Origin: Sipunculus nudus
Lineage: Eukaryota; Annelida; Sipuncula; Golfingiida; Sipunculidae
Reading direction: 5' to 3'
DNA length: 64,000 bases
Assembly (NCBI GenBank): GCA_026874595.1
Contig: CM049316.1
Location: forward strand, 19,613,839 to 19,677,838
In this document: piece by piece, positions 33,201 through 43,060 of the stretch
Layout: every line of letters starts with the position of its first letter
How positions within the stretch are numbered: the stretch's first letter is position 1
The notes under the pieces: model-generated
Seen by the model: only the letters and a program-made list of their open reading frames with translations
What the model was told of the DNA's origin: nothing
The model's database searches: none
Translations under genes and position numbers: made by a program

Positions 33201-33237
33201 AAGTAAAGTATGTTTAATCTTGGAAGCAAATGCTTAA
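27256..33237 (+). CDS. gag-pol: BEL/Pao Gag-Pol polyprotein (1993 aa)
   Basis: The start is the ATG at 27256, with A at -3; the frame is open slightly further upstream but only to a TTG. Gag has a Lys/Glu-rich coiled coil (about residues 152-205), a DUF1759-type region (about 300-475), two CCHC zinc knuckles (Cys548-Cys561 and Cys582-Cys595) and a third CCHH-like cluster (Cys601-His613). The protease has DPGSS at Asp669, the variant usual in DUF1758 proteases. Reverse transcriptase has Asp1013 and YVDD at 1092-1095. RNase H has Asp1274 (FSDAS), Glu1318, Asp1348 and Asp1394. Integrase has the His1631/His1636/Cys1666/Cys1669 zinc site and DDE residues Asp1702, Asp1764 and Glu1814. A DUF5641-type domain follows at about 1895-1985. 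No stop or frameshift interrupts it. It is made as one polyprotein cleaved by its own protease to copy and integrate the element. Confidence 0.95.
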   Translation: MNVPDRRDGTSVPRTSSVCSEKNSRSRKLTEKGLLMSQELKEKGVNASFKSLKRKTEHIKGLMLESADPKHMKDEYKLWMDLYEDFYVKHDEYCALLNEEQKRKHGDWFIEKDRWLQQFRENISDWFMKYSIQGSKKASTTKTHKSSHSNVSSAKIAELKAKARALAEQQELEMAKMKLQMKEEQLKLKTELAIAEARSKALEQSNVTDRSQSCVTSDRAIKDTRSFVIRNWKCENLPPASGIKAEVQPNLNPTAAEYIPVLHRQDAASSKRSEDNFNNSRNSAEETMKEVIRHLQKPRTEIKRFDGNPMEYQRFMRQFRARIVVNTETDDERMNYLEQFTIGEANRIVTGYSYLNATQGYKAALKELEDRYGNPETIANSFVKRALSWPNIKAQSAKALDDYGIFLNECNNAVQCVEAVRVLEYPENIRNLVKKLPFHLHDRWRARVQHIKENYESVGFHHLVQFVKHEAQKANDPIYGKDMMYDEKSIKQRQKQIGLKATFATDISSVQTQQGNKVKPTTNKETNRYTKSDTDMASETRRQPDKACVYCKDHKHTLDSCEIMAALPHQNRIKFLMSKGLCFGCLKPGHMKQVCRHKASCSHCKKYHPTVLHIWHQDQTTEPTQIVSQSESQGVSGCTAKGECTMAIVPVKVKTVSGLKDIQTYAFLDPGSSVSFCTESLMNELAGTGRRMKITLDTMGIPHTMHTYQVQGLAISSLDGDDWIELPKVYTKDKMPVSQKHIPTGKDMSRWSHMQDLHIPSIDAEVGLLIGSNIPDAYTPTQVRTGPRGTPHATKTLLGWIPWNVIRESETEDLHSRLCVNRAAVIAIQHIEDNQKLDHLFRESINQDFPERTIDDKKENSQEDRKFIEKVTKTCKFVNGHYEICLPLKQEVQLPNNEIIAINRLESLEKKLRKNSKFCSDYTEFMTSIIDKGYAEKVPHGELHRDDGKVWYIPHHGIYHPRKPDKLRVVFDCTAKYQGLALNDLLLQGPNLTNSLFGVLLRFRQEHIAIMGDIESMFYQVRVPKVDRDYLRFYWWPSGDLNEEPVVHRMNVHLFGAVSSPSCANYALRQTVECNMDQFDQITTNTICRNFYVDDCLKSVDSEEKAITLIKNLKDACSKGGFCLTKWVSNDRNVLNSVAAEDRAKELKTLNLDHEVLPMERALGICWSVESDTFCFRIVVRNHQPTRRGILSVVSSVYDPLGFAAPFILPAKILLQNLCRNKVDWDQILTDSDLMKWERWLRDLPQLEKLVVQRCFKPKGCSQVSLCQIHNFSDASNQGYGMASYIRLKDDNNQIHCTLIQGRARVAPLKKVTVPRMELTAAVVAVRMNKTITDELDYHIDDIFYWTDSTAVIKYIANETERFPTFVANRVQTIREATEVKQWRYVDTKCNPADDASRGLNIKSYLENKRWLQGPEFLWKPETEWPTCDGLSQVIPDVMEELTHQANVVIESKPFMGIEVLIRHFSEWTKLKRAVAWMLTVMDMLRHMVNMRKQLTEKLLKKELNDDQRNHAVESEMKRVKVAMMTRAGPNVKPVSLSVGKLDMAEKAIVCYVQGQYYKKEIEVLKQDACSIAKQKISKYSSLYKLNPVIIQGILRVGGRLQHSMIPFDAKHPILLPKESVVSMLLLKDIHRSVGHLGKGAMLAKLRQKYWIIGACSAIKNLVSKCVICRKYQGAVGRQIMSDLPADRVAADIPPFTNVGIDYFGPIEVKRGRNVVKRYGVIFTCLTCRAVHLEIAHSLDTDSCINAIRRFIARRGNVKLMRSDNGTNLVGAERELREEVNKWNLAKFCNMASHQNIAWEFNPPHGSHFGGAWERLIRLVRKVLYSLLKEQVHKLDDEALHTLFCEVEAILNNRPITTVSEDPKDLQALTPNDILLLRSGNMSPGVFLEDDNYYRKRWRHVQYLADIFWKRWTKEYLPLLQERQKWNKPRRNLMIDDIVLLVDNTVRSSWSLGRVTNVLTDRKGFVRVVEVKTSTTTLQRPISKVCLILEANA

Positions 33238-33361
33238 AATGCTGTAAGGGATGCATTGTTGTTATCATTGTACTGTTATTATCAACTGAATGTTAATTTA
33301 GTTTGACCATTACAAATCTAACTTGTTATTGTGACTAAGTATCACAACTGAAGGGCCAGTG

Positions 33362-34301
33362 TGTAATGGCCATCAGGAATAAAAACATGTTTAAAGTAGA
33401 ATGTATAAAGTTTAATTTTGTATTTATGATATGGTAAAGTGGTTACATAACTTTAAAGTCTTTAAAAGGTCAATTAGTATTGATTAGTATCCAGAGTTGC
33501 CAGCAGGAGGCGATGTATGTTGCTGGATATTAGGGAGGGGGTATTGCCAGTAGAGGGCGCTGTCAGTAGGACAGGCACATTTTTTTGTGTTCAAAGAAAG
33601 GGCCAAGCTCTTAAGTATGGTGAAGGTGTACAGAGGGTTTAAGGGTCTACAGTGTGGTAAGCATATGTTTTTTGGTCATGTAGATAATTGGACCCATGTT
33701 AATTAATGCCAGAAATTATTTATATGTATGTTCTTAACTTAATATGGTCATTTTAATACAATAGACATTTGCTGATGTCAGAGCCATTTGTACCAGAGCC
33801 ATGTGCTTCTGTATTATCACCCATCCTGTTTTCTGTATTATAATGCAGTTATAAGTTAATATCAGACATGTAACCTATTATTTATCCCTTAAGCAGCAAC
33901 AACCAATGTAAAACTTTGTAACTTTCTATATTGTATGCTATAGAATGCACAGAACTTTATGAGTTAAGGGCCAGTTATTGAACAGTTTGTTATTTGGTCA
34001 TGTTTATTATTTCTGTGACACAAGCATATGTGTTGTACATCCCATATGTTGTGACTTACCATTTTTCTAATATTTGTTATGTTTAAAGAGTGATGTATGT
34101 ACTATACTTATGAAGCTATATCATTAATTGTAGCTAACCAGCAGTAACAGCAATGACTGCAGCTGTGATAAGTCAGCAGCAGAAGTATCAGTGATACTGA
34201 TAGCCAGAAGAAACTGTACTATGTGATATTATGGCTACTTAATAAAGACTTGTTGAATTTAGAGCTGGGTTCGCACAGTCCTTATAAAACCCAATCCTAC
34301 A
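33362..34301 (+). repeat. BEL/Pao 3' LTR
   Basis: 940 bp and reads identical to the 5' LTR, including AATAAA at 34241-34246 and the CTCF-type motif at 33547-33562. It is followed by the TGGTC target duplication at 34302-34306. Confidence 0.95.
33547..33562 (+). promoter_or_regulatory. CTCF-type motif in 3' LTR
   Basis: Same 16-bp sequence as in the 5' LTR. Confidence 0.5.
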
Positions 34302-34956
34302 TGGTCTATCCTAGTGCACGGCACTGGCATTCCTGGGAAAATCCCCCTGAATTCCTCTTTTGCATAGATTGCCCACCTAATTTGCATGGGATTCCTTTTC
34401 CGGCGGTTTCCTGTAGCGCATGCAACAACTGAACCCCAGCAGTTCAAAGGATAAAAAATAAAACTTTACAGGCGCACATAAAGGTGATATATCGATTTAA
34501 TTTGATACATAATAAGTTTATTTTTATATATAAATACAAGATCGTTTCTTTATCGCACAACAAGCAGTGGTATTTCATGTTACAGGTCCCTCCATGTACT
34601 GCAGGGCGAACTCTCACCGCCAGACGGTCGGACTCCATATCACAGATTAATGGAGTCCGTACGTGGCGGACTAGGGCTGCTTTTCAAATCCTGGATATGC
34701 CAATGTAGCAGGCTACATGCATTGAACAGAAACAGAAAAATCTAGGTTATTACTTAGTTTAAGCCCCTTGAAATTGATCCCAGTAAATTGCACCTATCCC
34801 TTGGAAACAGAGATAGAAATAATTATGATAGGTCAATAATGAAAACTTATAATAAAAAAAATTAAAAAAGCGTCTGATATGGGGGCGCAAACCCTGCACG
34901 GAATATAGTGATCAATATGGAATTTTAATAAAACCTGCGCGGTAAAGATATCCAGT

Positions 34957-34971
34957 AGCGCCATCTTGTGG
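34957..34971 (-). promoter_or_regulatory. CTCF/YY1-like motif upstream of the 35.18-kb exon
   Basis: The minus strand reads CCACAAGATGGCGCT, close to the CTCF core; the AAGATGGCG part also fits YY1. It lies about 210 bp upstream of the ATG at 35180 in a GC-richer, promoter-like region. Confidence 0.35.
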
Positions 34972-35179
34972 TTATAGCACTCACTAAACTAAAATTAGCT
35001 AGCTTGGCTCCGTGTCCTATATCTCTCCTCGTCGAGATGCTTTCAGGACACGGGAACCAATCTAACACTAAAACATACTTCTCTGTGCAGCCTTGACCTT
35101 AGCGTGTCCCACATTCAGGACGCGTCGCTGTGTTTATCTGCCCAGCGAGTGAGCGAGGTGCCCCACAACATCTGACAGT

Positions 35180-35283
35180 ATGGCTTTGGTAGCAAGAAGA
35201 CGACTTGTGCAGTTTGCTGCAGCGCTCTCACGAATTCCAAGGCAGCCTGTCCGGCGCTACCACGATGAGTCTCACATCGCACA
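35180..35283 (+). CDS. First exon of a gene with mitochondrial-targeting-type N-terminus
   Basis: An ATG at 35180 opens 34 codons plus two bases, ending at a consensus donor (CACA|GTAAGTC). The peptide begins MALVARRRLVQFAAALSRIP and continues with more Arg. It has no acidic residue in the first 28 positions and a periodic Arg/hydrophobic pattern, the usual look of a mitochondrial presequence; RRY then HDES suggests a cleavage region near residue 26. The exon sits in a GC-richer island after AT-rich DNA. A phase-matching 30-nt exon is at 40707. The mature protein is not identified. Confidence 0.6.
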
Positions 35284-35759
35284 GTAAGTCATCACTTTAA
35301 TTACTTCTAAAATATCATCCACCCACAAGTGATTTTTTTTCTTGTTTACCTGCTGACGTTTGGCTAAGGCCAAGCAACATATTATCGCCCAGTGTCCTTG
35401 TAGATGTCAACAACAAAACGAGGACAACACGTTTGAATGTAAATATTGTCATGTTCTTTTCGTCTGCTCTTGACAATGATTATATCTTTACCATGATAAT
35501 AAACAAATGGCAGATACATGCAATGCACTTTCAAACAAGTCTACAGATATTCAATAATACACAATATATAATTATAAATATATTTTTATTTTTATACTTT
35601 TTTTATAGTTTAGCAATCATTTGGTACTTGACTTGTTTATGTCTTTGAGAGTATGAACATTGAATGGTCGTAACATATTTGGATTCTACCTTTTTGATGC
35701 ACAAAAGTTTACAGAAAATTGTGAAATGTCACATAAGTCATAAAAAAAGGGGTGTGTCC

Positions 35760-36689
35760 CGGTCTCACTAATTTGATGAAAGAAGATGAAAGAGCATGAA
35801 AGAAGATGAAAGAGGATTTAAATTAACAGTTAAAATAATTATTTACTTCAAAATTCCATAATTTCCCAATGTTATTAACTGTTTTATCGATAATATACCT
35901 AGGGTAACAAAAAAATTAATCATATTCAGTAGTAGTAAGTTAAGTGTCAGCCAGGTTGTCTCAATTATACCCATTGTTTTGTATAGACTGGTACCCTACC
36001 ACCACAGATGCTTGTTATATCCCCATAACACAAGAAGAGAACTGGTCAATGAACTGTACATATGCTGTGCTGAAACTTAAAAATATGATTACAGATATAT
36101 CTTTTTATATTTTTTATGTATATAAGGAGAGATGGAACACAAATATATGGCATGGCACACCATACACAGCATAATGGCTCCTCATATACATCTTTAACTT
36201 AATTTTAAGAGTATATGATAAAAAATTGAAGCAATAATTTATATACAGTACCGGTTTACTGATATGATATACATTATAAATATAGAAACTATGGACACTA
36301 TATACGCACCTCACCATGCAAAAATAACAAATATTATATCTTAAGAGAATAACATGCATACACCTTATAAGCTATGCAATGTTCTTTTTATTCTTGCAGA
36401 CACACACACTGAGAGTATGTTAGCAGGTTTGGCCAGTGACTTTCTTTATGTGGCAGGTTACCAGTGTGAATAAGAGATAGGGGACATAATTCAGATGTAT
36501 ACGGAAAGTGTATTAAGAGTAAATAGATCTCAAGAGAATTGATTTATAATTAAGGGATGTGTAAGTTACACAGTAGAAAATGGTAAATTATGAATTTTTA
36601 AAGTAAATATGAATTATTACTGGTACTTTTAACTATCTTTCATCTCCTTTCATCCTCTTTCATCTTCTTTCATCAAATCAGTGAGACCC
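35760..36689. mobile_element. MITE with ~54-bp terminal inverted repeats and 8-bp target duplication (930 bp)
   Basis: The left end CGGTCTCACTAATTTGATG at 35760 and the inverse right end (minus strand GGGTCTCACTGATTTGATG from 36689) extend into GATGAAAGA-type repeats for about 54 bp. GTGTGTCC flanks both sides (35752-35759 and 36690-36697). An 8-bp duplication fits hAT-type and a few other superfamilies. There is no transposase ORF; short ORFs inside are AT-rich chance frames. The element lies in the first intron of the gene starting at 35180. Confidence 0.85.
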
Positions 36690-37213
36690 GTGTGTCCTGA
36701 TAAACATCCAGTGCCTGTAAAGTTCAGTCCTATTTTATTTATTTATAAAGTGTTGTTTTTGTAAAAACATTGGGTGATTACTTTTTAAATTAAATCATAA
36801 TTGTCTACATTTTGTTCACATTTTGTGTTAAAATTACAATTATAAAAATATTCAAGTTATCAGTTACAATTACACTTACTTTGAAAAGTAATTATGATTA
36901 CAAAATAAAACCTTAATTATTGTCAACAATAAGTGGAATTGCATACTATTCTTTATCTTTATTCTAATGCATAATCGAAAATAAGACATAAATGTTACAT
37001 CAGCACTGCCCAGTTGTTATTAAATAAAATTTCAAATTGTCTAAACAAATATGAACAGTATTTAAAGGAAAACAAAATCTTTGCAAGAATGCAAAACTTG
37101 CAAACTTGGGAGAGACTTGGAATCACTCATACACTGTCTTGACAAGGTAAGTTGGCATACAGATGGATGATATGGTGATTAAAATTCATGTAATGAAGAA
37201 GTTAAGAGGCAGG

Positions 37214-37428
37214 CCGGCTTCAGTGGCTCAGGGGTAGAGCGCAGGACTCAAAACCGGGAGGTTGTGAGTTCAAATGTGGTACACCAAGCCTGGTTGACAC
37301 CAGGACAACCAGGTATAAGTCCCTGTCACAAAGTCAGAAACAAGCATGGGAACTCTACACATGAACATACTAATAGTTAAACAGGCATTTAAAAAAATGC
37401 AGGTGGTAACCTCCATCCGAAAATAAAA
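37214..37428 (+). mobile_element. tRNA-derived SINE
   Basis: TGGCTCAGGGG at 37224-37234 is a textbook RNA polymerase III A box. GAGTTCAAATG at 37266-37276 is a B box at normal spacing, so the first 75 bp are tRNA-like. About 140 bp of unrelated tail follows, ending in an A-rich AAATAAAA. Flanks form an imperfect 15-16-bp duplication: GAAGTTAAGAGGCAGG at 37198 and GAAGTAAGAAGCAGG at 37429. Confidence 0.85.
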
Positions 37429-37443
37429 GAAGTAAGAAGCAGG

Positions 37444-38570
37444 TAAAAATAATTTGCAAAATCAAGATACATGCAGCTAAATATAGAAACGTTTCGCTTC
37501 CACAAAAGTGTCATGTCTCACAGAGGAGTATGAGCTGGTCATGCCCAAAATTTTACATGATTCTTTTAATAAAGACTGGGATTTGTAAATGAAAAATATT
37601 ATGTATATATGTAGATTTGAGAATGCTTTCATAAGTTTTTGTGTCTTAGAATCTTACGCAAATCATCTATATGGAAGAGGTTAACTCTAACAAGCTTTCA
37701 GCAATAGCAGTAGCACAGGTATTCTGGAGACAAAAATACAGAATAACTTGGGGGTGGGGGGGGGGTTGAAATGAGGACAAGTCCATAAAGCAGTGCAAAT
37801 AAATTAAACTGCTATTTTTCCAGAATGTGTGTTAATGGGTCTCAGCAGGTCCCTTATTTGGCCTATAAATATATCCTGTAATTGTGTCCTGTCCAGTATA
37901 TCAAATATGCTTGTATATCCCACTTTTATAGTGCATGTGACAAATTGCTCAGTTTCATCTTGGGGGAAAAACTTCCCTTGCTGGGCATCAGATCCTTAGC
38001 CATTAAGATGGACATATATATATATATATATATATATTTATCAGAAATGTATCAAACACAGAATAACTTTTGATATGATAATAAATGATTTAAAGTTTAA
38101 GATCTATGGTTATATTTAGCTGCATGACGGACCTATTGTTACATGGAGTATTCAGATTGTTAGGTGGTGTGTAATGGTATGGTGGACAGGCCTGTGTTCC
38201 ACGCACAATTAAATGGCAGTAACTCTCCAAGCATTTCAAGCGTGAACGGAGGTGACACCTACAGGGTGGCAGTCCATGGTGTCTCTTGGACTGAACTCTT
38301 GTGAGAACACCTTAAGGAAAATCGGTATCTCATTCTTTGACGATGAATCATCTCTCACTGATGTTTTTAATCAGGAATAAATACATAAATTCCACATTTT
38401 ATAAATATTTATGATATCTGTGGCAGTCACTATGTCCTCAGTGTTTCTTCCCAGGGATTTCTCTCATCATGTAATGCATGCTTTATCAGGAAATTTCAGG
38501 ACACACATCAGTGAATCCTTTTGGTAATGGATATAAAGACTGCTTAAATTAATAATAAATATACACAGTG
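37444..38570. other. Intronic or intergenic stretch
   Basis: Contains a short (G)n at about 37750-37765 and a (TA)n at 38011-38036. The segment 38160-38300 is less AT-rich but has no splice-flanked ORF that I can support. Confidence 0.4.
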
Positions 38571-38690
<120 letters not shown>

Positions 38691-39166
38691 CAGAAACAGC
38701 ATTATGTATTTTCTTAGTATACAGGTGCAAGATCTGTTTATACTTTGAACTTCAGTAGTGAACAATATGCACACTATATTATATATATATAGTATACAGT
38801 AGTTCACACCAAAGTTCCATGGCCTCAGGGTAACATTAACACTTGCACATGGACAAGCTTTGGCAGTCCACGACTCATAGTGAGGAGATGGTGAATTCTA
38901 TTATCAGTTCAGGAATTGTGAGAATTTTCTCACTCAGGATGAACACACTTCAGGCTTATTTGGAAGGCTGTGCCCCTCAACTGAGTATTACTCATAGTTA
39001 AGTGTGATTTTAGGGGGTTCAGACACCTAGAAACCGTAGGGGTGGTGCATTGGCCCTGGCTGACGAAAGGATAATCATGTGCTATCATCTTTTCACATAA
39101 TCCCAATGGGAATTTAATCAATTTCTGCTACGGTTCATAGAATATAATTAGGAAAAGTCAGCATTA

Positions 39167-40471
39167 AACAAGAGGCCCATAGGCCATGACGCTCAGCTAA
39201 TTTAGATTTGGTGCTCATTTTTTTATTAATGTTATATATTGTCTGTGTGAATAGCCTATGGCTAAAGTGACAGTGTTGAAAAAATGGACAGAAAATAAAA
39301 ATTTCAGGATTCATAGGAGACCTGCCCAGGATCCCCCTGGATTTCACAATAGAGGGTTCCAAGTAAAATGGATACAATTTGTACCCTGTCTGTCTTGGTG
39401 CTCAAAATCATGTTTCTGGTCCATAGCTAGCAGAATATAGGTCACCATGATCCAATTTCAGGTTTCCAAGGAGAATTGCCAAGGATTTCCCTGAATTTCA
39501 TGTTAGAAGATTCTAGGGCTAATGGATACAATTTGTGTCTTGTCTGTCTGGTTGCTCAAAACCTTTTTTCAGCCCATAGGTCACACAATATAGGTCACCA
39601 TGACCTAATTTCAGGTTTCCAATGACACTTGACTGAGACCTCCCTGAATTTTATATTAAAAGATTCTAGGCCTAATGGATACAATTTGTGCCCTGTCTGA
39701 CTGTCTGGGTGCTTATATGACATCTTTTCTGATAGGTTGTAACAAATACAATGTGTGCCCCATCTGACTGTATGGGTGCTCAAAATCATGTTTTCGGCCT
39801 GTAGGTCACAAAATATAGATCACCATGACCTAATTTCAGGTTTCCAAGTAGATTTGCCTAGGACCTCCCCAAGAGTCACATTAGAGGATTCTAGGCCTTA
39901 TCGATTCAATTAACGCCCCTTCTGACTGTCTGGATGCTAAAAATCATGTTTTCGGCCCGTAGGTCATGAAATATAGATCACCATGACCTAATTTCAGGTT
40001 TCCAAGGAGATTTGCCTAGAAACTCCCAGGAATTTGTGTTAGAAGATTCTAGGCTCCACAGATACTATTTGTCCCCATCTGACATTCAGGGCGCTCTTAT
40101 GAATCTTTTCCCTATAGGTCGCAGAATATAGGTCACAGTGACCTAGTTTCAGGTTTTCAAGGACATTTACCTAGGATATCCCAAAATGTCAGGTTAGAGG
40201 TTTCTAGGCCTAGTAGATACACATTGTGCCCCGTCTGACTGTCTGGGTGCTCAAAATCATGTTTTGGCCCGTAAGTCACAAAATATAGGTCACCATGACC
40301 TAATTTCAGGTTTCCAAGGAGATTTGCCCAGGACCTCCCTGGATCTTCAGTTAGAAGTTTCTAGGTGTAACCTTTACGATATGTGCCTTGTTAACGGACG
40401 GCCAGATGGCCGGACTGAAGATGGACAAAGGGTGATCGCTATAGCTCAGATGACTTACAGTCAGCTGAGCT
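39167..40471 (-). repeat. AGCTCAGCTGA-family element, minus orientation, complete ends
   Basis: Read on the minus strand it starts TTTTTAGCTCAGCTGACTGTAA (from 40475), followed by a CATCTGAGCTATAG inverted partner and a (GTCC)-like stretch. It ends AGCTGAGCGTCATGGCCTATGGGCCTCTTGTTT at 39199-39167, where GGCCTATGGGCC stands in for the family palindrome. The middle is a tandem array of about 155-bp units. Confidence 0.75.
39290..40350. repeat. Tandem array of ~155-bp units
   Basis: The phrase 'caccatgacctaatttcaggtttcc' recurs near 39300, 39457, 39609, 39835, 39991, 40147 and 40303. Spacings are about 155 bp, with one longer interval. Unit length and location inside a dispersed element resemble the ~160-bp repeats described in bivalve mobile elements. 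Confidence 0.8.
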
Positions 40472-40706
40472 AAAAATGGAGCTGTTTACCTCCTCTGAAA
40501 AAAAAAAAAACACGAGACCTTCGGTAAGCTTTGCTTGTTAACTGGTACTCATGTTGCTTGTAATATGGCCTAGCTAGAGATGCATTTTAATACAGTTCTT
40601 TTTATGTATGCTTGAGGTATTATATTTTTTTGTAAAACTGTTAGTATCAGCATTACATATTGCATTGCTCTTGTCCCTGTATACTGAAGTTACTGCGTTT
40701 TTCCAG

Positions 40707-40736
40707 GTTACCTATGAGGGATTTCACCATAGCTGA
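40707..40736 (+). CDS. Candidate 30-nt second exon of the 35.18-kb gene
   Basis: Flanked by a strong acceptor (GCGTTTTTCCAG) and a consensus donor (GTGAGTAT). Phase 2 on both sides matches exon 1 exactly. Joined to exon 1 it reads ...SHIAQLPMRDFTIAE. Possible continuations are an acceptor at 41431, which would stop after four residues, and one at 63766; neither is convincing, so the rest of the gene may lie outside the window. Confidence 0.4.
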   Translation, partial: VTYEGFHHS

Positions 40737-40739
40737 GTG

Positions 40740-43060
40740 AGTATAGAATGATGAATGGTTTTGCTGTTGTGTTTGCATGTCTTATTTCACAACTTTATCC
40801 TACAAATGTTGTTAATTCACTTTTTTGTAAATGGTACTCAGACTGATAGCAGTATATAAATTTTTAATAAAAGTGGCAGTTTGAAGCCACATGGAATAAT
40901 CCTTATTACAGGCTATGGCAATTTACAGAAAATCAAGTATTTGTATTTATTTAAATTTTGTTTGGCTAAAATATTAACATGTTTGGGTTTATGTGTCTGC
41001 ATTTCATGTGTTCTTCTGTAGATCCAGTTTTTGTTAACTTTATGCTGACTGTGCTGATTTTTTTTAAGCTTTGTGGAATTGTGGTATTTGAAATGAGTAA
41101 CTAACAATCACATTTGCCATTCAGGCAGACTGAGGCAGTCCCCTAATATAAAGAGAACAAGTGGTCATTACCGTAATTTGCATTTTTGGAACTAGCTAAA
41201 TTAATTACCTTGTTCTCTTTAGATGTTTGTATAGACATGACTGTTTGCAAACTGAGGTTTCACTCTTGTGTGTATCTGTTATGTAAATTGAGTTCCAGGA
41301 GAAATAAATCAACAGCTAGCTTGTGAATATATATATCATTCACAGCTCCACAAACAGGTTGATTCGATCAATCAGAGTCAACCATTTTCCAGTAAACAAC
41401 AGCTGTTTTACAATTGTTTTTTCTTCCTCAGGTTCCTGCTTCCATAAAAGAAATGGTTTTCCTACAGAGTTGTTGCAAACAGTTAAATTAAGTACATAGA
41501 ATAAATTCTAATTGCAACTCACTTATTTGAATCAGATAACAAATGTTTGGATGATTAGGCACATTTTACTCCCTAAGGATCTATAGCCATAAAATATACA
41601 ATAACATCAGGTAATAAATGTGAGAGATGCATGTGCATTAATGTAGATTGTTCTGTTGAGTTAACACACTTACCTGAACAGTGAACTTCTTTCTATTACA
41701 CACAGCTCATTTATTTAATTGTTTTTACACCAATCAGCCGGCTTATAATGTTATATGATCAGACCTATATGATTGTCCATTGTTTTGGTGTATGTGTAAT
41801 TTGTGTAATATTTTAAAATCCATTATTTTGTTAACAAGTTACACAGTGGTTGCTAAATTAATTTGGTATAATTACCGGTAGGTAGATGTCATGTAACCTA
41901 GTGTTTGCTGTTGATGAGTACAAATGATATGATCAATTTAAAGTGAATTAGTATGTAATCAAGTACCAGTCATAGACATGATTGATAAAATGTGTTACAC
42001 TAGAAAAATATAGTCCACTAAACTTGTTTTAAATAAAATAGATGCTTAGTAGCATTTGCCAAATTTATTTGAATTTTTCAATATAGACCACAGATTTGGC
42101 TAGCTTATAAAGTTTGCTAAGGTTTGTCTATGTCGGCCAAAATGTGTGTTGCTCACATGGCCCTTGTTTCTGTGATAGTTGTTCCTGTATGTCCTGTAAG
42201 AGGTAACAGAATCTATAAACCAAGATGACTGTAATTAGGTATCATAGGGTTTGATTATAATAAACTATAAAAGCTTATTATCATGTTAAAGAAGATCAAT
42301 TTAGTTCTGTAAAAATTAACTAACACAGAAGCTGTCACAAAAAGCTTGTGATCTAATAATTAATCCCTTCACCCATCTTCTTTGGGCCCCAGGTACACAA
42401 CAGGCCAAATAATGCAAGGGTGTGGTATGTCTGTGCATTGGATAACGCAATCTTTTGTTTACACACACAGCAAAACCTCGGGATCAGATACGTCATGACT
42501 TATACAAATCACATGAAATCTACGAAATAGCCTTTTAAAATGACAACATACTGGTATATACCACAGTCTCTTATCCTTTTGCCACACCAGGTTGTGAAAA
42601 TAGCCTTTAAGGTGAACTGTCATGAATAATATTTCAGATACAAGGTTTACTAGAGGGTATGAACTAAATAAGATGAAAAAAATGAACGTGATGGGTACAG
42701 CTTTTTTTTATACAACTAGAGAATGTTTCTTTAAATTTGTTACACACTGGTCAGATAAGTAGATAGCAGGTTTTATGGTTACATACAAATGAGCATATCA
42801 GAATGACAGACTGTGGTTGGCTTCATATTTGCGGTGTCAAATCTTTACGATTTGTAGTTTTCCACCTTTACAAGGGTTTCATTTTCACAGTCTCAACATA
42901 AGAGGAAACGTTGTTCATTGTTACACCAATTAAATATAATCTTAGCAAAATATGACTCAAATTACACAGAAAATATTCATTGTAGACAGATAATTCAAAA
43001 GTTATTATATTTTCAAACATATTTCATTTTTCATTCAAGTTACTAGGAAGATCTGTTATT
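40740..43060. other. AT-rich stretch with no gene seen
   Basis: No repeat ends, arrays or splice-flanked ORFs that I can support, apart from the T-rich acceptor-like site near 41431. Confidence 0.4.

Larger units (their letters stand above)
26265..34301 (+). mobile_element. Complete BEL/Pao LTR retrotransposon (8037 bp)
   Basis: Bounded by two 940-bp LTRs that begin TGTAATGG and end CCTACA. Flanking copies of TGGTC (26260-26264 and 34302-34306) are the 5-bp target duplication typical of BEL/Pao. Between the LTRs is one long gag-pol frame with the BEL order protease, reverse transcriptase, RNase H, integrase and a DUF5641-type C-terminus. No envelope gene is present. No canonical TGG-starting primer-binding site is visible directly after the left LTR (it continues AAAGTTAGCACACTA). 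A weak purine stretch (GAAGGG) precedes the right LTR. The intact ORF and matching LTRs point to a recent, possibly active insertion. Confidence 0.95.
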
